From Methylophaga sp. (GTDB lineage Bacteria > Pseudomonadota > Gammaproteobacteria > Nitrosococcales > Methylophagaceae): DNA of 41,859 nucleotides. Where the stretch lies: the NCBI GenBank assembly GCA_002696735.1, contig NZSL01000019.1:24001-65859 (forward strand). Reading direction: 5' to 3'. A model generated the notes under the pieces. That model was not told where the DNA came from. It worked only from the letters and a program-made list of their open reading frames with translations, and searched no databases. Numbering within the stretch: the first letter of the stretch is position 1; every line of letters begins with the position of its first letter. Position numbers and translations under genes: made by a program. Shown here in pieces: positions 23,902 through 30,864 of this stretch.

Positions 23902-25863
23902 ATGCTTAAGAATCTAAACCGAACTTGGCTGATATTTGGGCCATATCAATTATTTATCAAAATCATGTTGCTAGGATTGTTCATCCTCTCATTATCGAGA
24001 ATGGGTTTGGTGGTTTGGCAATGGGATAGAGTTTCGGCTGTCACAGACCTTTGGACCATGTTCAGTCAGGGGGTTAGATCGGATCTGATTATTATGGGAA
24101 TGTTAATGACTCCCATAGCTCTATTACTACCAATACTTGTTAATCGATGGTTTTGGCCTGTCTCTCGGTGGATATTATTGATATGGAGCGTATTGATCCT
24201 GACGTTTATTGTTTTTATGGAGATTTCTACACCCGCTTTTATCACGCAGTATGATCTGAGGCCAAATCGTCTGTTCATTGAATATCTTAAATACCCTCAT
24301 GAAGTATCTTCAATGCTATGGAACGGTTTCAGGGCTGAAGTTCTGGTAGGGAGTCTGGTAACGATTTTATCAGGTTGGGGCATCACACGATTACTCAAAT
24401 TACAAATCATCAACTTCAAGTTTGACTGGCCAGAATGGAAGATATGGTTGTTTTGGCCTGTCTTGGTGGTAATCCTAGCTTTGATGATCCGGTCTTCACT
24501 CGGACATCGTCCAGCAAATCCAGCATTATTTGCCAGAACTTCAGATGCCATGGTTAATAGTCTTTACATCAATTCGGCATGGTCTGTTTATTTTGCGATT
24601 TACAATATGCAGCACGAAGACAAATCCTCAGAGCTTTATGGAAAAATGTCTCATGAAGAAGTCCTTGGCACGTTGAGTCAACTCTATCCATGGATTCCAA
24701 ATGATTCAGACGCAAAGAATCCTACCATGCATTTTCAACAAGCAACTCAACACCGAGATAAACCACTCAATTTGGTAATAATTCTGGAAGAAAGCATGGG
24801 AGCAAGTTATGTTGAATATCTTGGTGGACTGCCGGTAACACCAAATCTCGATCGATTAAAAAACGAAGGTTGGTGGTTTGAACAACTTTATGCAACCGGA
24901 ACGCGATCTGTTAGGGGTATTGAAGCGGTGGTCAGTGGTTACCTTCCGACTCCTGCTCGAAGCGTTGTTAAATTGTCGTTGGCCCAACAAAACTTTTTCA
25001 CACTTGGTGGTTTATTAAAACAACAAGGCTACTTTACTGAATTTATTTACGGTGGAGAGTCTCATTTTGACAATATGGCCAGCTTCTTTATTGGCAATGG
25101 CTTTGAATCCGTTATTGATGAGCGTGATTTTAAGGATCCAATCTTTACAGGTAGCTGGGGTGTGTCTGATGAAGATTTACTCAATAAAACACATCAGCGT
25201 CTTTCGGAGTTAAATGCCAAAAATCAACCATTTTTGAGTTTTGTTTTTACCTCTAGCAATCACACTCCATTTGAATATCCTGATGGTCGTATTCAACCTT
25301 ATGACCAGCCTAAACAAACGGATAACAACACGGTTAAATATGCTGATTACGCATTAGGAGAGTTTTTTGATAAAGCTAAACTAAGTGATTATTGGGATAA
25401 CACACTGTTTCTAGTCGTAGCAGACCATACTAATCGGGTTTATGGTGATGACCTAGTGCCAATCTCTGGCTTTCACATTCCGGCAATGATACTAGGAGCA
25501 GACACTGAATCTAAGCAGATTAAAACCGTTTCCAGTCAAGTTGATTTAGCTCCCACATTGTTATCTCTAATGGGCGTTTCTGCGAATCATCCGATGATTG
25601 GACGCGATTTAACCATTGAGTCAGAACAGCTTTCACCTGGCCGCGCCATGATGCAGTTTGCTGACTATTTTGCACTTATGAAGGGGACAGATGTGACGGT
25701 TTTAAGGATGGATCAACCAGCGAAATCTGGACAATATGATAGGTTAAAACGACGTATGGAAGTTATCGGCGACGCAAGTGAGTCACAAGAGAAGGAAGCT
25801 TTAGCACACTCATTGTTACCTTCTTGGCTATATCGAGAACAACGTTATGGAATCAGTGATTAG
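23902..25863 (+). CDS. LTA-synthase-like membrane sulfatase-fold transferase
   Basis: A 653-residue inner-membrane enzyme of the LtaS/OpgB/sulfatase superfamily: five N-terminal transmembrane helices (to about 200), then a periplasmic alkaline-phosphatase-fold domain. Metal and nucleophile positions are visible: LVIILEESMG (Glu296/297), LYATGTRSVRG (Thr334 as nucleophile), YGGESHFDNM and VVADHTNR (Asp-His). Proteins like this move phosphoglycerol or phosphoethanolamine groups onto glycans or lipids. The substrate here is unknown; the shared PmrA-type box suggests an envelope acceptor. It is divergent from dgkA and has no obvious terminator. Confidence 0.87.
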   Translation: MLKNLNRTWLIFGPYQLFIKIMLLGLFILSLSRMGLVVWQWDRVSAVTDLWTMFSQGVRSDLIIMGMLMTPIALLLPILVNRWFWPVSRWILLIWSVLILTFIVFMEISTPAFITQYDLRPNRLFIEYLKYPHEVSSMLWNGFRAEVLVGSLVTILSGWGITRLLKLQIINFKFDWPEWKIWLFWPVLVVILALMIRSSLGHRPANPALFARTSDAMVNSLYINSAWSVYFAIYNMQHEDKSSELYGKMSHEEVLGTLSQLYPWIPNDSDAKNPTMHFQQATQHRDKPLNLVIILEESMGASYVEYLGGLPVTPNLDRLKNEGWWFEQLYATGTRSVRGIEAVVSGYLPTPARSVVKLSLAQQNFFTLGGLLKQQGYFTEFIYGGESHFDNMASFFIGNGFESVIDERDFKDPIFTGSWGVSDEDLLNKTHQRLSELNAKNQPFLSFVFTSSNHTPFEYPDGRIQPYDQPKQTDNNTVKYADYALGEFFDKAKLSDYWDNTLFLVVADHTNRVYGDDLVPISGFHIPAMILGADTESKQIKTVSSQVDLAPTLLSLMGVSANHPMIGRDLTIESEQLSPGRAMMQFADYFALMKGTDVTVLRMDQPAKSGQYDRLKRRMEVIGDASESQEKEALAHSLLPSWLYREQRYGISD

Positions 25864-26007
25864 CAATACATTAGGTTTCATACTTTAATGGAAAATTTGC
25901 AATTACTTATCGACGTAGTTTCTAGATCATGCTCAGGATGTATTTAAAATACGATTCATATGGATATCTTCTAAGTTCAAACTCATCCATTTGGAAACAT
26001 CGATTAA

Positions 26008-26024
26008 GTTAAGCCTTTCTTAAG
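26008..26024 (+). promoter_or_regulatory. PmrA-type box upstream of the methyltransferase gene
   Basis: GTTAAG-CCTTT-CTTAAG, differing from YTTAAK-N5-YTTAAK only at its first base. It lies 51 bases before the ATG at 26076, with an ACAATACT -10-like element about 10 bases downstream. It would place the methyltransferase and kinase in the same regulon as eptA. Confidence 0.65.
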
Positions 26025-26075
26025 TTTCAAGTCAGACAATACTGCTTCCTTATCAGATTGAGTAAGCGGCCTAAT

Positions 26076-26750
26076 ATGTCAGATCAAACGAGCAAAAAAC
26101 TTGAATTTGCTGAAAAATATACTGAACAACATGCTAAAGCCTATTTCCAGAAACACACAGATGGTTTAGCAAGAAAACTTTCAAACTGGCGTGATCAACA
26201 GATCGCCAGAACAGCCTTAAAAATAGCGGGTAATCCGACAAGCGTATTGGATGTCCCGTGTGGCACCGGACGCTTTTGGGATGTGCTGACTGAAAACCCT
26301 AAAAGGCATGTCTATGCCTGTGATAACAGTCAGAAAATGATTGATATAGGGCTGCAATATCGCGAAAAACAACTCATTAAGAAAATACATACATTTAAAG
26401 CTTCTGCTTTTTCATTACCACTTAGTGACGGTTATGTTGACAATATTTTCTGCATCCGTTTATTGCACCATATTGGTTATTCCGAGGATCGTCTTAAACT
26501 ATTAAAAGAATTTCACCGTGTAAGTAAATCCACGGTGATTATTTCTCTTTGGGTGGATGGTAACGTTAAAGCCTGGAAACGAAAAAAACTCGAATCGAAT
26601 CGAACTAAACGCCATTATCAGAACCGTTTTGTCATACCTCAACGGACTATTGAAAAAGAATTCAACGAGGGTGGTTTCACTATAAAAGCCTATCTAGATT
26701 TCATCCCGAAATACGCGATGTGGCGAACTTATATTCTCGAAAAAAAATGA
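26076..26750 (+). CDS. Class I SAM-dependent methyltransferase
   Basis: A 224-residue soluble methyltransferase. The SAM-binding motif I is VLDVPCGTGRFWDVL (about 58-72), followed by an acidic loop ACDNSQKMI, a motif-II-like GYVDNIFCIRLLHHI and a final beta-rich region. It resembles the Methyltransf_11/UbiE group; the substrate cannot be read from sequence. The ATG at 26076 gives a normal start; a TTG at 26058 would add six residues. It is followed nine bases later by the InaA-like kinase, and both lie behind a PmrA-type box, so a lipid A or LPS-core substrate is plausible. Confidence 0.82.
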   Translation: MSDQTSKKLEFAEKYTEQHAKAYFQKHTDGLARKLSNWRDQQIARTALKIAGNPTSVLDVPCGTGRFWDVLTENPKRHVYACDNSQKMIDIGLQYREKQLIKKIHTFKASAFSLPLSDGYVDNIFCIRLLHHIGYSEDRLKLLKEFHRVSKSTVIISLWVDGNVKAWKRKKLESNRTKRHYQNRFVIPQRTIEKEFNEGGFTIKAYLDFIPKYAMWRTYILEKK

Positions 26751-26759
26751 GAATATTTC

Positions 26760-27563
26760 ATGTTAAACACTATCAATAGAGTCAGTTTGTTACGCTCGCC
26801 CCATAACAAGGACAGTAAAGTTTTTGAAGAACTTTGGCATATTAATTCACCCTGGTTTGAAACACCCAATGTTCGTCGCGGCGGTTGGAGTGGTGTTGTC
26901 AAATGTATGATTGATAACTTTGGGAGATCAGAAAAAGTTTTTATCAAGCGGCAAGAAAATCATATGACAAGGACGCTTATACATCCACTTAACGGTATTC
27001 CAACTTTTTTGCGTGAATACCATAACATTCAATTACTTCACGCCATAAATATACCAACGTTGGACGTTTTATATTTCGATACAAAAGGCGCCAAAGCTGT
27101 TCTAGTTACCAAGGCTTTAGAAGGGTATATCAGTTTGGATAAAATTGAACTTTCAACTTTAGTCCCACAAGACAAAAAAACATTGATATCAAGTATAGCC
27201 AAAGTCATCCGCGATTTACATAAACATCACTACCAGCATAATTGTCTCTACCCAAAACACATCATGGTTCGTCAAAGTGCAAATGGTTGGGATGTAAAAC
27301 TTATCGACCTTGAAAAGTTGAAATATCGTTTAGTGAAAAGCCGGGCAGTCATCCATGATTTAACAACTTTTGTTCGTCATCTAAGTGACATCTGGTCAGG
27401 GAGGGATAAGGTAATTTTTTTTCAAGCTTACTTTGAACAGTCGAAAATATCGTGTCAGTCAAAAAATATCATTCATACAGTGTGCAAAAAGATTAAATGG
27501 AAAGATGATGCCAGAAAACAATTTGAATCAGCAGAGCACCCCTCACTTGATTCTGATGGCTAG
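26760..27563 (+). CDS. InaA/WaaP-like lipopolysaccharide kinase
   Basis: A 267-residue protein kinase-fold enzyme of the InaA/Kdo/WaaP group. The InaA hallmark RRGGWSGV is at about 39-46, a VFIKR strand offers Lys63, FLREYHNI carries the C-helix Glu86, and a catalytic-loop-like HNCLYPKHIMV (about 160-170) is followed by LIDLEKLK with Asp183. The loop Asp of typical kinases is replaced by Tyr-Pro-Lys, so activity is uncertain, though related InaA proteins are also divergent. It likely phosphorylates an LPS sugar. It is probably co-transcribed with the methyltransferase. Confidence 0.83.
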   Translation: MLNTINRVSLLRSPHNKDSKVFEELWHINSPWFETPNVRRGGWSGVVKCMIDNFGRSEKVFIKRQENHMTRTLIHPLNGIPTFLREYHNIQLLHAINIPTLDVLYFDTKGAKAVLVTKALEGYISLDKIELSTLVPQDKKTLISSIAKVIRDLHKHHYQHNCLYPKHIMVRQSANGWDVKLIDLEKLKYRLVKSRAVIHDLTTFVRHLSDIWSGRDKVIFFQAYFEQSKISCQSKNIIHTVCKKIKWKDDARKQFESAEHPSLDSDG

Positions 27564-28015
27564 GATATGAACCAGCAGGGGTAGAGCCGTTTTACAAATA
27601 ATACAAGGGTTATTTAACACTTTTTATTTTATGGGCTGAGATTAGGTGAGGGTGCTGCATTATCTTTTAAGCATGTTAATGTCGAAAACAGAGAAATAAA
27701 TATGTTAGGGAAACGCAATACAGAACTTAAGGTCTTCATGGATTCAGGAACACAAGCTGCTAAGGGTTTGAATAACAATTCGGGGTGATTGGACGGTACA
27801 TTATTTTGGCGAATTCTTAAAAACGGAGTCTTATTGAAACGCTAGAAATAGGCAGTAACACCAGCATTAACCCCACATGAGGTGATGATCTATTAACCGT
27901 TCAAATAATGGGCGGCAACAGTGATCTACGCAAGACGAGTGAATACGATCTTATGCCTTATGAGTACCGCAGCAACAATGTTGCATTTACCTTTTTAGTA
28001 ATACATCGGAGCTTT
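27564..28015. other. Non-coding gap with possible decayed coding sequence
   Basis: No intact gene is seen. A 28-codon ORF (ATG at 27702, stop TGA 27786-27788) and a frame open from 27833 to 28048, with one internal TGA at 27878-27880, may be remnants of a broken gene. Their translations, for example SEYDLMPYEYRSNNVAFTF, are not recognised. An imperfect long-range inverted repeat joins 27535-27546 and 27646-27656. Confidence 0.35.
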
Positions 28016-28186
28016 GGACATACTTTAATTACTAAGTTCAGAGCTTAGGACATAGTTTTACTACAAAGAAACATACTTTTAGCCCTGAAAAGGACATGCT
28101 TTTACTAAGAATCACACTTCGGACATAGTTTTAATGCAAAGAGACATACTTTTAGTTCTGAAAAGGACATGCTTTTACTAAGAATC
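28016..28186 (+). repeat. Iteron-like array of seven GGACAT-N2-TTTTA repeats
   Basis: Units start at 28016, 28048, 28069, 28092, 28121, 28142 and 28165, with spacings of 21, 23 and 29 bases repeated twice. This means that a 73-base block (28048-28120) has been duplicated in tandem as 28121-28186. The consensus is GGACAT(A/G)(C/G)TTTTACTA. The even spacing of about two helical turns suggests binding of an oligomeric protein: a replication initiator or a Tn7/Mu-type transposase. A related, inverted cluster lies at 18708-18780. Confidence 0.8.
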
Positions 28187-28270
28187 TGTACAAGTAAGTG
28201 ATACAAGAATCACATTCACGCAAGTGATGATCTGACTGACTAACATGCAAAATTTCACCCTGATATAAAA

Positions 28271-28296
28271 TGCAACCTTATTCCAGTAAGGTTGCA
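28271..28296. repeat. 10-bp perfect palindrome with 6-bp centre at the integrase promoter
   Basis: Arms TGCAACCTTA and TAAGGTTGCA around the centre TTCCAG. The right arm overlaps the -35 element TTGCAA (28292-28297) of the recombinase promoter. It could be an operator or, from its arm and spacer lengths, a crossover site for a tyrosine recombinase. Confidence 0.7.
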
Positions 28297-28319
28297 ATTT
28301 AGTAATTTTCGGTTATATT
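28292..28319 (+). promoter_or_regulatory. Sigma-70-like promoter of the recombinase gene
   Basis: TTGCAA (28292-28297), a 16-base spacer and TATATT (28314-28319), 35 bases before the ATG at 28355. The -35 element is inside the palindrome, so a bound protein would block it. Confidence 0.6.
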
Positions 28320-28354
28320 CATTAGAAAATTATGAATGAGAGAATATTTAGAGT

Positions 28355-29548
28355 ATGAGTGAGATTTTAATAGGAGAATTGGTGAAAACGGAGGATGCGA
28401 ATTTTCCAGTTCTTAATTCAGACATTACTCCTAGCTTAAATAATATCCAAGAGTTCAGTGATGAATGGTTAGCGATACGTTTTCTGTATCAAAAAGATAA
28501 ATCTGGTCGAGGATTGTCACCAAGAACAATTGAGAGTTACGAGCGAGATCTAAAACGACTACAAATTTTTCTAAATAAAAAAAGAAGAAAAACATTCAGA
28601 GAGGCAGATTCAACAGATGCGCAGGATTTTATTCACTGGCTAGAAAACCCAGATGACGAGTTTTGTTCCAGCAAGCGATATAAGCGAACTGACAAGAACT
28701 GGAAGCCTTTCATTAAAATGCCCGGTTCAGCATCTAATGGTTTGAGTCGAATTTCTATCCGCCAGCTGAGCGCCACAATATCAAGCTTTTATTCGTGGAT
28801 GGTGAAGCGAAGATATCTTACTCATAATGTTTTTGGTGAGGAAAAAAATGCTAAGGCAACTAGAATAAAAGTAGAGCGTCATTTACGTGATGACGAAATT
28901 AAAGCAGTGAACGATTATCTTGCTGATGTAGATCCGTCCGATGATAAAAAAGCTAGAGTACTTGCAAGACAGAGATGGCTTTGGTTTGCTTATTTCCTGA
29001 CTGGGCTTCGAATATCAGAGCTATTAACCATAACAGGAAAAGATATTGCTCATAATAACGTTTGGTCTGTAAATGTTATTGGTAAAGGTCGTGTTGAGGC
29101 TGAGCCCTTAACACTTCCATCACGTTTTATAAAAGAGTTAATAAAATATAGATCTAGCTTGGGGCTTAATAATATGCCATCAGAGAATGAGCATTTATTG
29201 TTAAGCATTAAGGGTACAAAATCAGTTACAGATCGGACATCCGCTCACAGAATATTCAAGTCACTGGTCAGAGATGTTGCAGACTACGTTAAAATTAATG
29301 AATTAGGTATTAATAAGGAAATGTTAAATGATTTCCCTGATCCGGTAAGTGTGAAAAATATCAGGAGGTCATCTGCACATTGGCTAAGACACGGATTTGT
29401 CACTCAGCTATTCAAAACGACCAGTGATATTGCAACAGTTTCCAAGATGGCCAGGCATATGGATTTGAAAACAACCTCTCAATATAGCCATGCTGAAGCT
29501 GAAAAGCAGCAGAAGATTCTGGACCAATTTGCGGACGGGTTCAGATAG
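28355..29548 (+). CDS. Tyrosine recombinase/integrase
   Basis: A 397-residue phage-integrase-family recombinase. The N-terminal SAM-like DNA-binding domain spans about 33-155 (SPRTIESYERDLKRL and SISSF-like segments). The catalytic domain has TGLRISELL with Arg219, AHWLRHGF with His342 and Arg345, ARHMDLKTT with His368 and the nucleophile Tyr377 in SQYSH. All five expected residues are therefore present. It may resolve multimers, excise or integrate the element, or mobilise the neighbouring locus. It lies just outside the iteron-like array, behind a palindrome-covered promoter, and ends at a good terminator. It is longer than XerC/D and lacks any sign of being the shufflon enzyme Rci. Confidence 0.93.
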   Translation: MSEILIGELVKTEDANFPVLNSDITPSLNNIQEFSDEWLAIRFLYQKDKSGRGLSPRTIESYERDLKRLQIFLNKKRRKTFREADSTDAQDFIHWLENPDDEFCSSKRYKRTDKNWKPFIKMPGSASNGLSRISIRQLSATISSFYSWMVKRRYLTHNVFGEEKNAKATRIKVERHLRDDEIKAVNDYLADVDPSDDKKARVLARQRWLWFAYFLTGLRISELLTITGKDIAHNNVWSVNVIGKGRVEAEPLTLPSRFIKELIKYRSSLGLNNMPSENEHLLLSIKGTKSVTDRTSAHRIFKSLVRDVADYVKINELGINKEMLNDFPDPVSVKNIRRSSAHWLRHGFVTQLFKTTSDIATVSKMARHMDLKTTSQYSHAEAEKQQKILDQFADGFR

Positions 29549-29653
29549 TCCAGTATTCGAGGTTTGACACTTTTACACGATGTATCTAATATTTACTTAT
29601 TCTCTATTTATTTAGAGCACTTTGCCAACCCACTAAGGTGGATGGTGATAACG

Positions 29654-29690
29654 AAAACCGCACAGCAATAACATTGCATGCGGTTTTTTT
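29654..29690 (+). terminator. Intrinsic terminator after the recombinase gene
   Basis: AAAACCGCA, a 16-base spacer that contains further short pairing, TGCGGTTTT and a continuing T-run to 29690. It is 106 bases after the recombinase stop. Confidence 0.8.
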
Positions 29691-29716
29691 GTTTTTGGGC
29701 TTTTTATAGCTCAACC

Positions 29717-29746
29717 CACACGGGACAGATACTTTGTCCCTGTGTG
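29717..29746 (+). promoter_or_regulatory. Leader hairpin upstream of the small secreted peptide
   Basis: CACACGGGACA and TGTCCC-T-GTGTG pair over 11 bases with one bulged T and a 7-base loop. No T-run follows, so it is more likely an operator or leader structure than a terminator. It ends 49 bases before the ATG at 29795. Confidence 0.4.
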
Positions 29747-29794
29747 ACATTCATATCTGCCCCGTAATTACTTTCTTTTACGAGGGCATTCCCC

Positions 29795-29923
29795 ATGAAA
29801 ACACTTATTATTTTTATTGCAGCAATGGTGATTATTACTTCCACTTTCGCTGCCGGTACCGCTGATAGCTTTTCAGATATTCAAAGCAAACGTGCTGCTC
29901 AAATTGAAGCACAGCTTCCTTAG
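29795..29923 (+). CDS. Small secreted peptide, 42 residues
   Basis: An ORF with ATG 8 bases after an ACGAGGGC ribosome-like site and stop TAG at 29921-29923. It encodes a convincing signal peptide (MKTLIIFIAAMVIITSTFAA) followed by a mature part of about 22 residues rich in Ser, Ala, Gln and Asp (start GTADSFSDIQSKRAAQ). There is no Cys. It could be an exported peptide or lie at the membrane. The function is unknown. The gene stands between a leader hairpin and the next ORF, 16 bases downstream. Confidence 0.55.
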   Translation: MKTLIIFIAAMVIITSTFAAGTADSFSDIQSKRAAQIEAQLP

Positions 29924-29939
29924 TCCTGGTTGATCGATT

Positions 29940-30371
29940 ATGGAAAGCACAGATGGATGTTCTGAATATGATGAAGCCTGGTTTACAGAACCTACCGATT
30001 CAATGGCCAGCTACTATGAAAGATTGCAAAATAATGTCGAATTGGCCTTAAAGCCACTAGTACCCTATCTTGAAGAACTCAATTCAATCAAATCATATAG
30101 CGATTTATTGCTGGTGGATAATGAACTGCTGACGCTCATGGAGTCGTTTGAAATGGCTCGTGTAGAACTGAATGAGGGGTATGACGAGGGTATATTGGCA
30201 AGAACAGGAAGTCATCATAAAGATTATTTGGATCTTTATCAGGATGCCCTCCGGCGCCGTGAAACTCCCCGAACTGGCTGCATCTGTTTGAGTGGTGATA
30301 GTTTTGATATTCCACCGATTCAAATCATATCGGCATACATACATGATAAAAAGAAAATGCCGACCTTATGA
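29940..30371 (+). CDS. Hypothetical acidic protein
   Basis: A 143-residue soluble acidic protein that I do not recognise. It is largely helical (YERLQNNVELALKPLVPYL, later LLLVDNELLTLMESFEMA) with a C-terminal segment containing two close Cys (TGCICLSGDSF). No signal peptide is seen and the ribosome site is weak. It follows the small secreted peptide on the same strand and ends inside the hairpin at 30356, which serves as terminator. It may form a two-gene unit with the peptide. Confidence 0.5.
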   Translation: MESTDGCSEYDEAWFTEPTDSMASYYERLQNNVELALKPLVPYLEELNSIKSYSDLLLVDNELLTLMESFEMARVELNEGYDEGILARTGSHHKDYLDLYQDALRRRETPRTGCICLSGDSFDIPPIQIISAYIHDKKKMPTL

Positions 30372-30390
30372 AAAGCATAAGGTCGGCATT
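30356..30390. terminator. Bidirectional terminator between converging genes
   Basis: A perfect 15-base stem, AATGCCGACCTTATG with CATAAGGTCGGCATT, and a 5-base loop. It includes the last codons of the 29940 gene and separates it from the converging pilus operon, which ends at 30419. Short T-rich tracts lie on both sides. Confidence 0.85.
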
Positions 30391-30418
30391 ATTGTTTAAC
30401 TCTTTGTCGTTTTTTCTC

Positions 30419-30859
30419 CTAGGGAGTAACCATTGCGTCGAAGCTGTCTTGACTTGTTGTAAGGGCTTCGATTGTGTCTTCGATTTCATTCTCGATACGG
30501 CTTATTTTCTTTTGAATGGAATCAATTCGTGTATTTCTTGTGGGTGTCGAAAATGGGCTACCGGTGGCACTAAGTAATTGCGTGGCATGTTTAGAGCTTG
30601 CGTTAGAGGCTGCCGGTTGGGATGGGATTGCCAATTCCATGCTTGGCTTAATGTTTCCGATATCAGCACCCAATAGAGCTGAGTTATTTACATGTATCGC
30701 TGCTATCATTTGATGAACCGTTACATCCTGTGCTTTGGTTTTTTCAGCAATCTTCCATAAGCTATCACCGGCTTGAACAGTATAAGTCTGTGCAATAGCT
30801 GGGGTGGCCAGCATTGCGGTGAAAAGTATACTTACAAAGCTTCTTAGTATTCTCATCAT
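30419..30859 (-). CDS. LysM-domain exported protein of the pilus operon
   Basis: About 146 residues: a signal peptide (MMRILRSFVSILFTAMLATP), one LysM domain (YTVQAGDSLWKIAEKTKAQD and NKPSM-like end) and a C-terminal coiled coil (IDSIQKKISRIENEIEDTI). LysM binds peptidoglycan, so the protein may anchor or guide pilus parts in the wall, as FimV-type proteins do. The start is at one of two adjacent ATGs (30859/30856), which lie 3-6 bases after GAGG; an ATG at 30868 overlapping the previous stop is also possible. It is the last gene of the pilus operon. Confidence 0.82.
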   Translation of the reverse strand: MMRILRSFVSILFTAMLATPAIAQTYTVQAGDSLWKIAEKTKAQDVTVHQMIAAIHVNNSALLGADIGNIKPSMELAIPSQPAASNASSKHATQLLSATGSPFSTPTRNTRIDSIQKKISRIENEIEDTIEALTTSQDSFDAMVTP

Positions 30860-30864
30860 AAACC

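Noticed and set aside
27535-27656. Inverted repeat AGCACCCCTCAC / GTGAGGGTGCT as transposon ends or a terminator
   Set aside because: The arms are about 100 bases apart and differ by one base, with no element between them and no T-run; chance or a decayed structure is as likely.
28016-28186. The regular repeats as a CRISPR array
   Set aside because: Units are only about 16-22 bases with almost no spacers, the units are imperfect and no cas genes are near; the Cas4-like halves lie 12 kb away in a pilus operon.
28355-29548. The tyrosine recombinase as a shufflon enzyme (Rci) for pilV
   Set aside because: pilV is 2.3 kb away in the opposite orientation with other genes between, and no short inverted repeats or alternative pilV ends are found around 31836.
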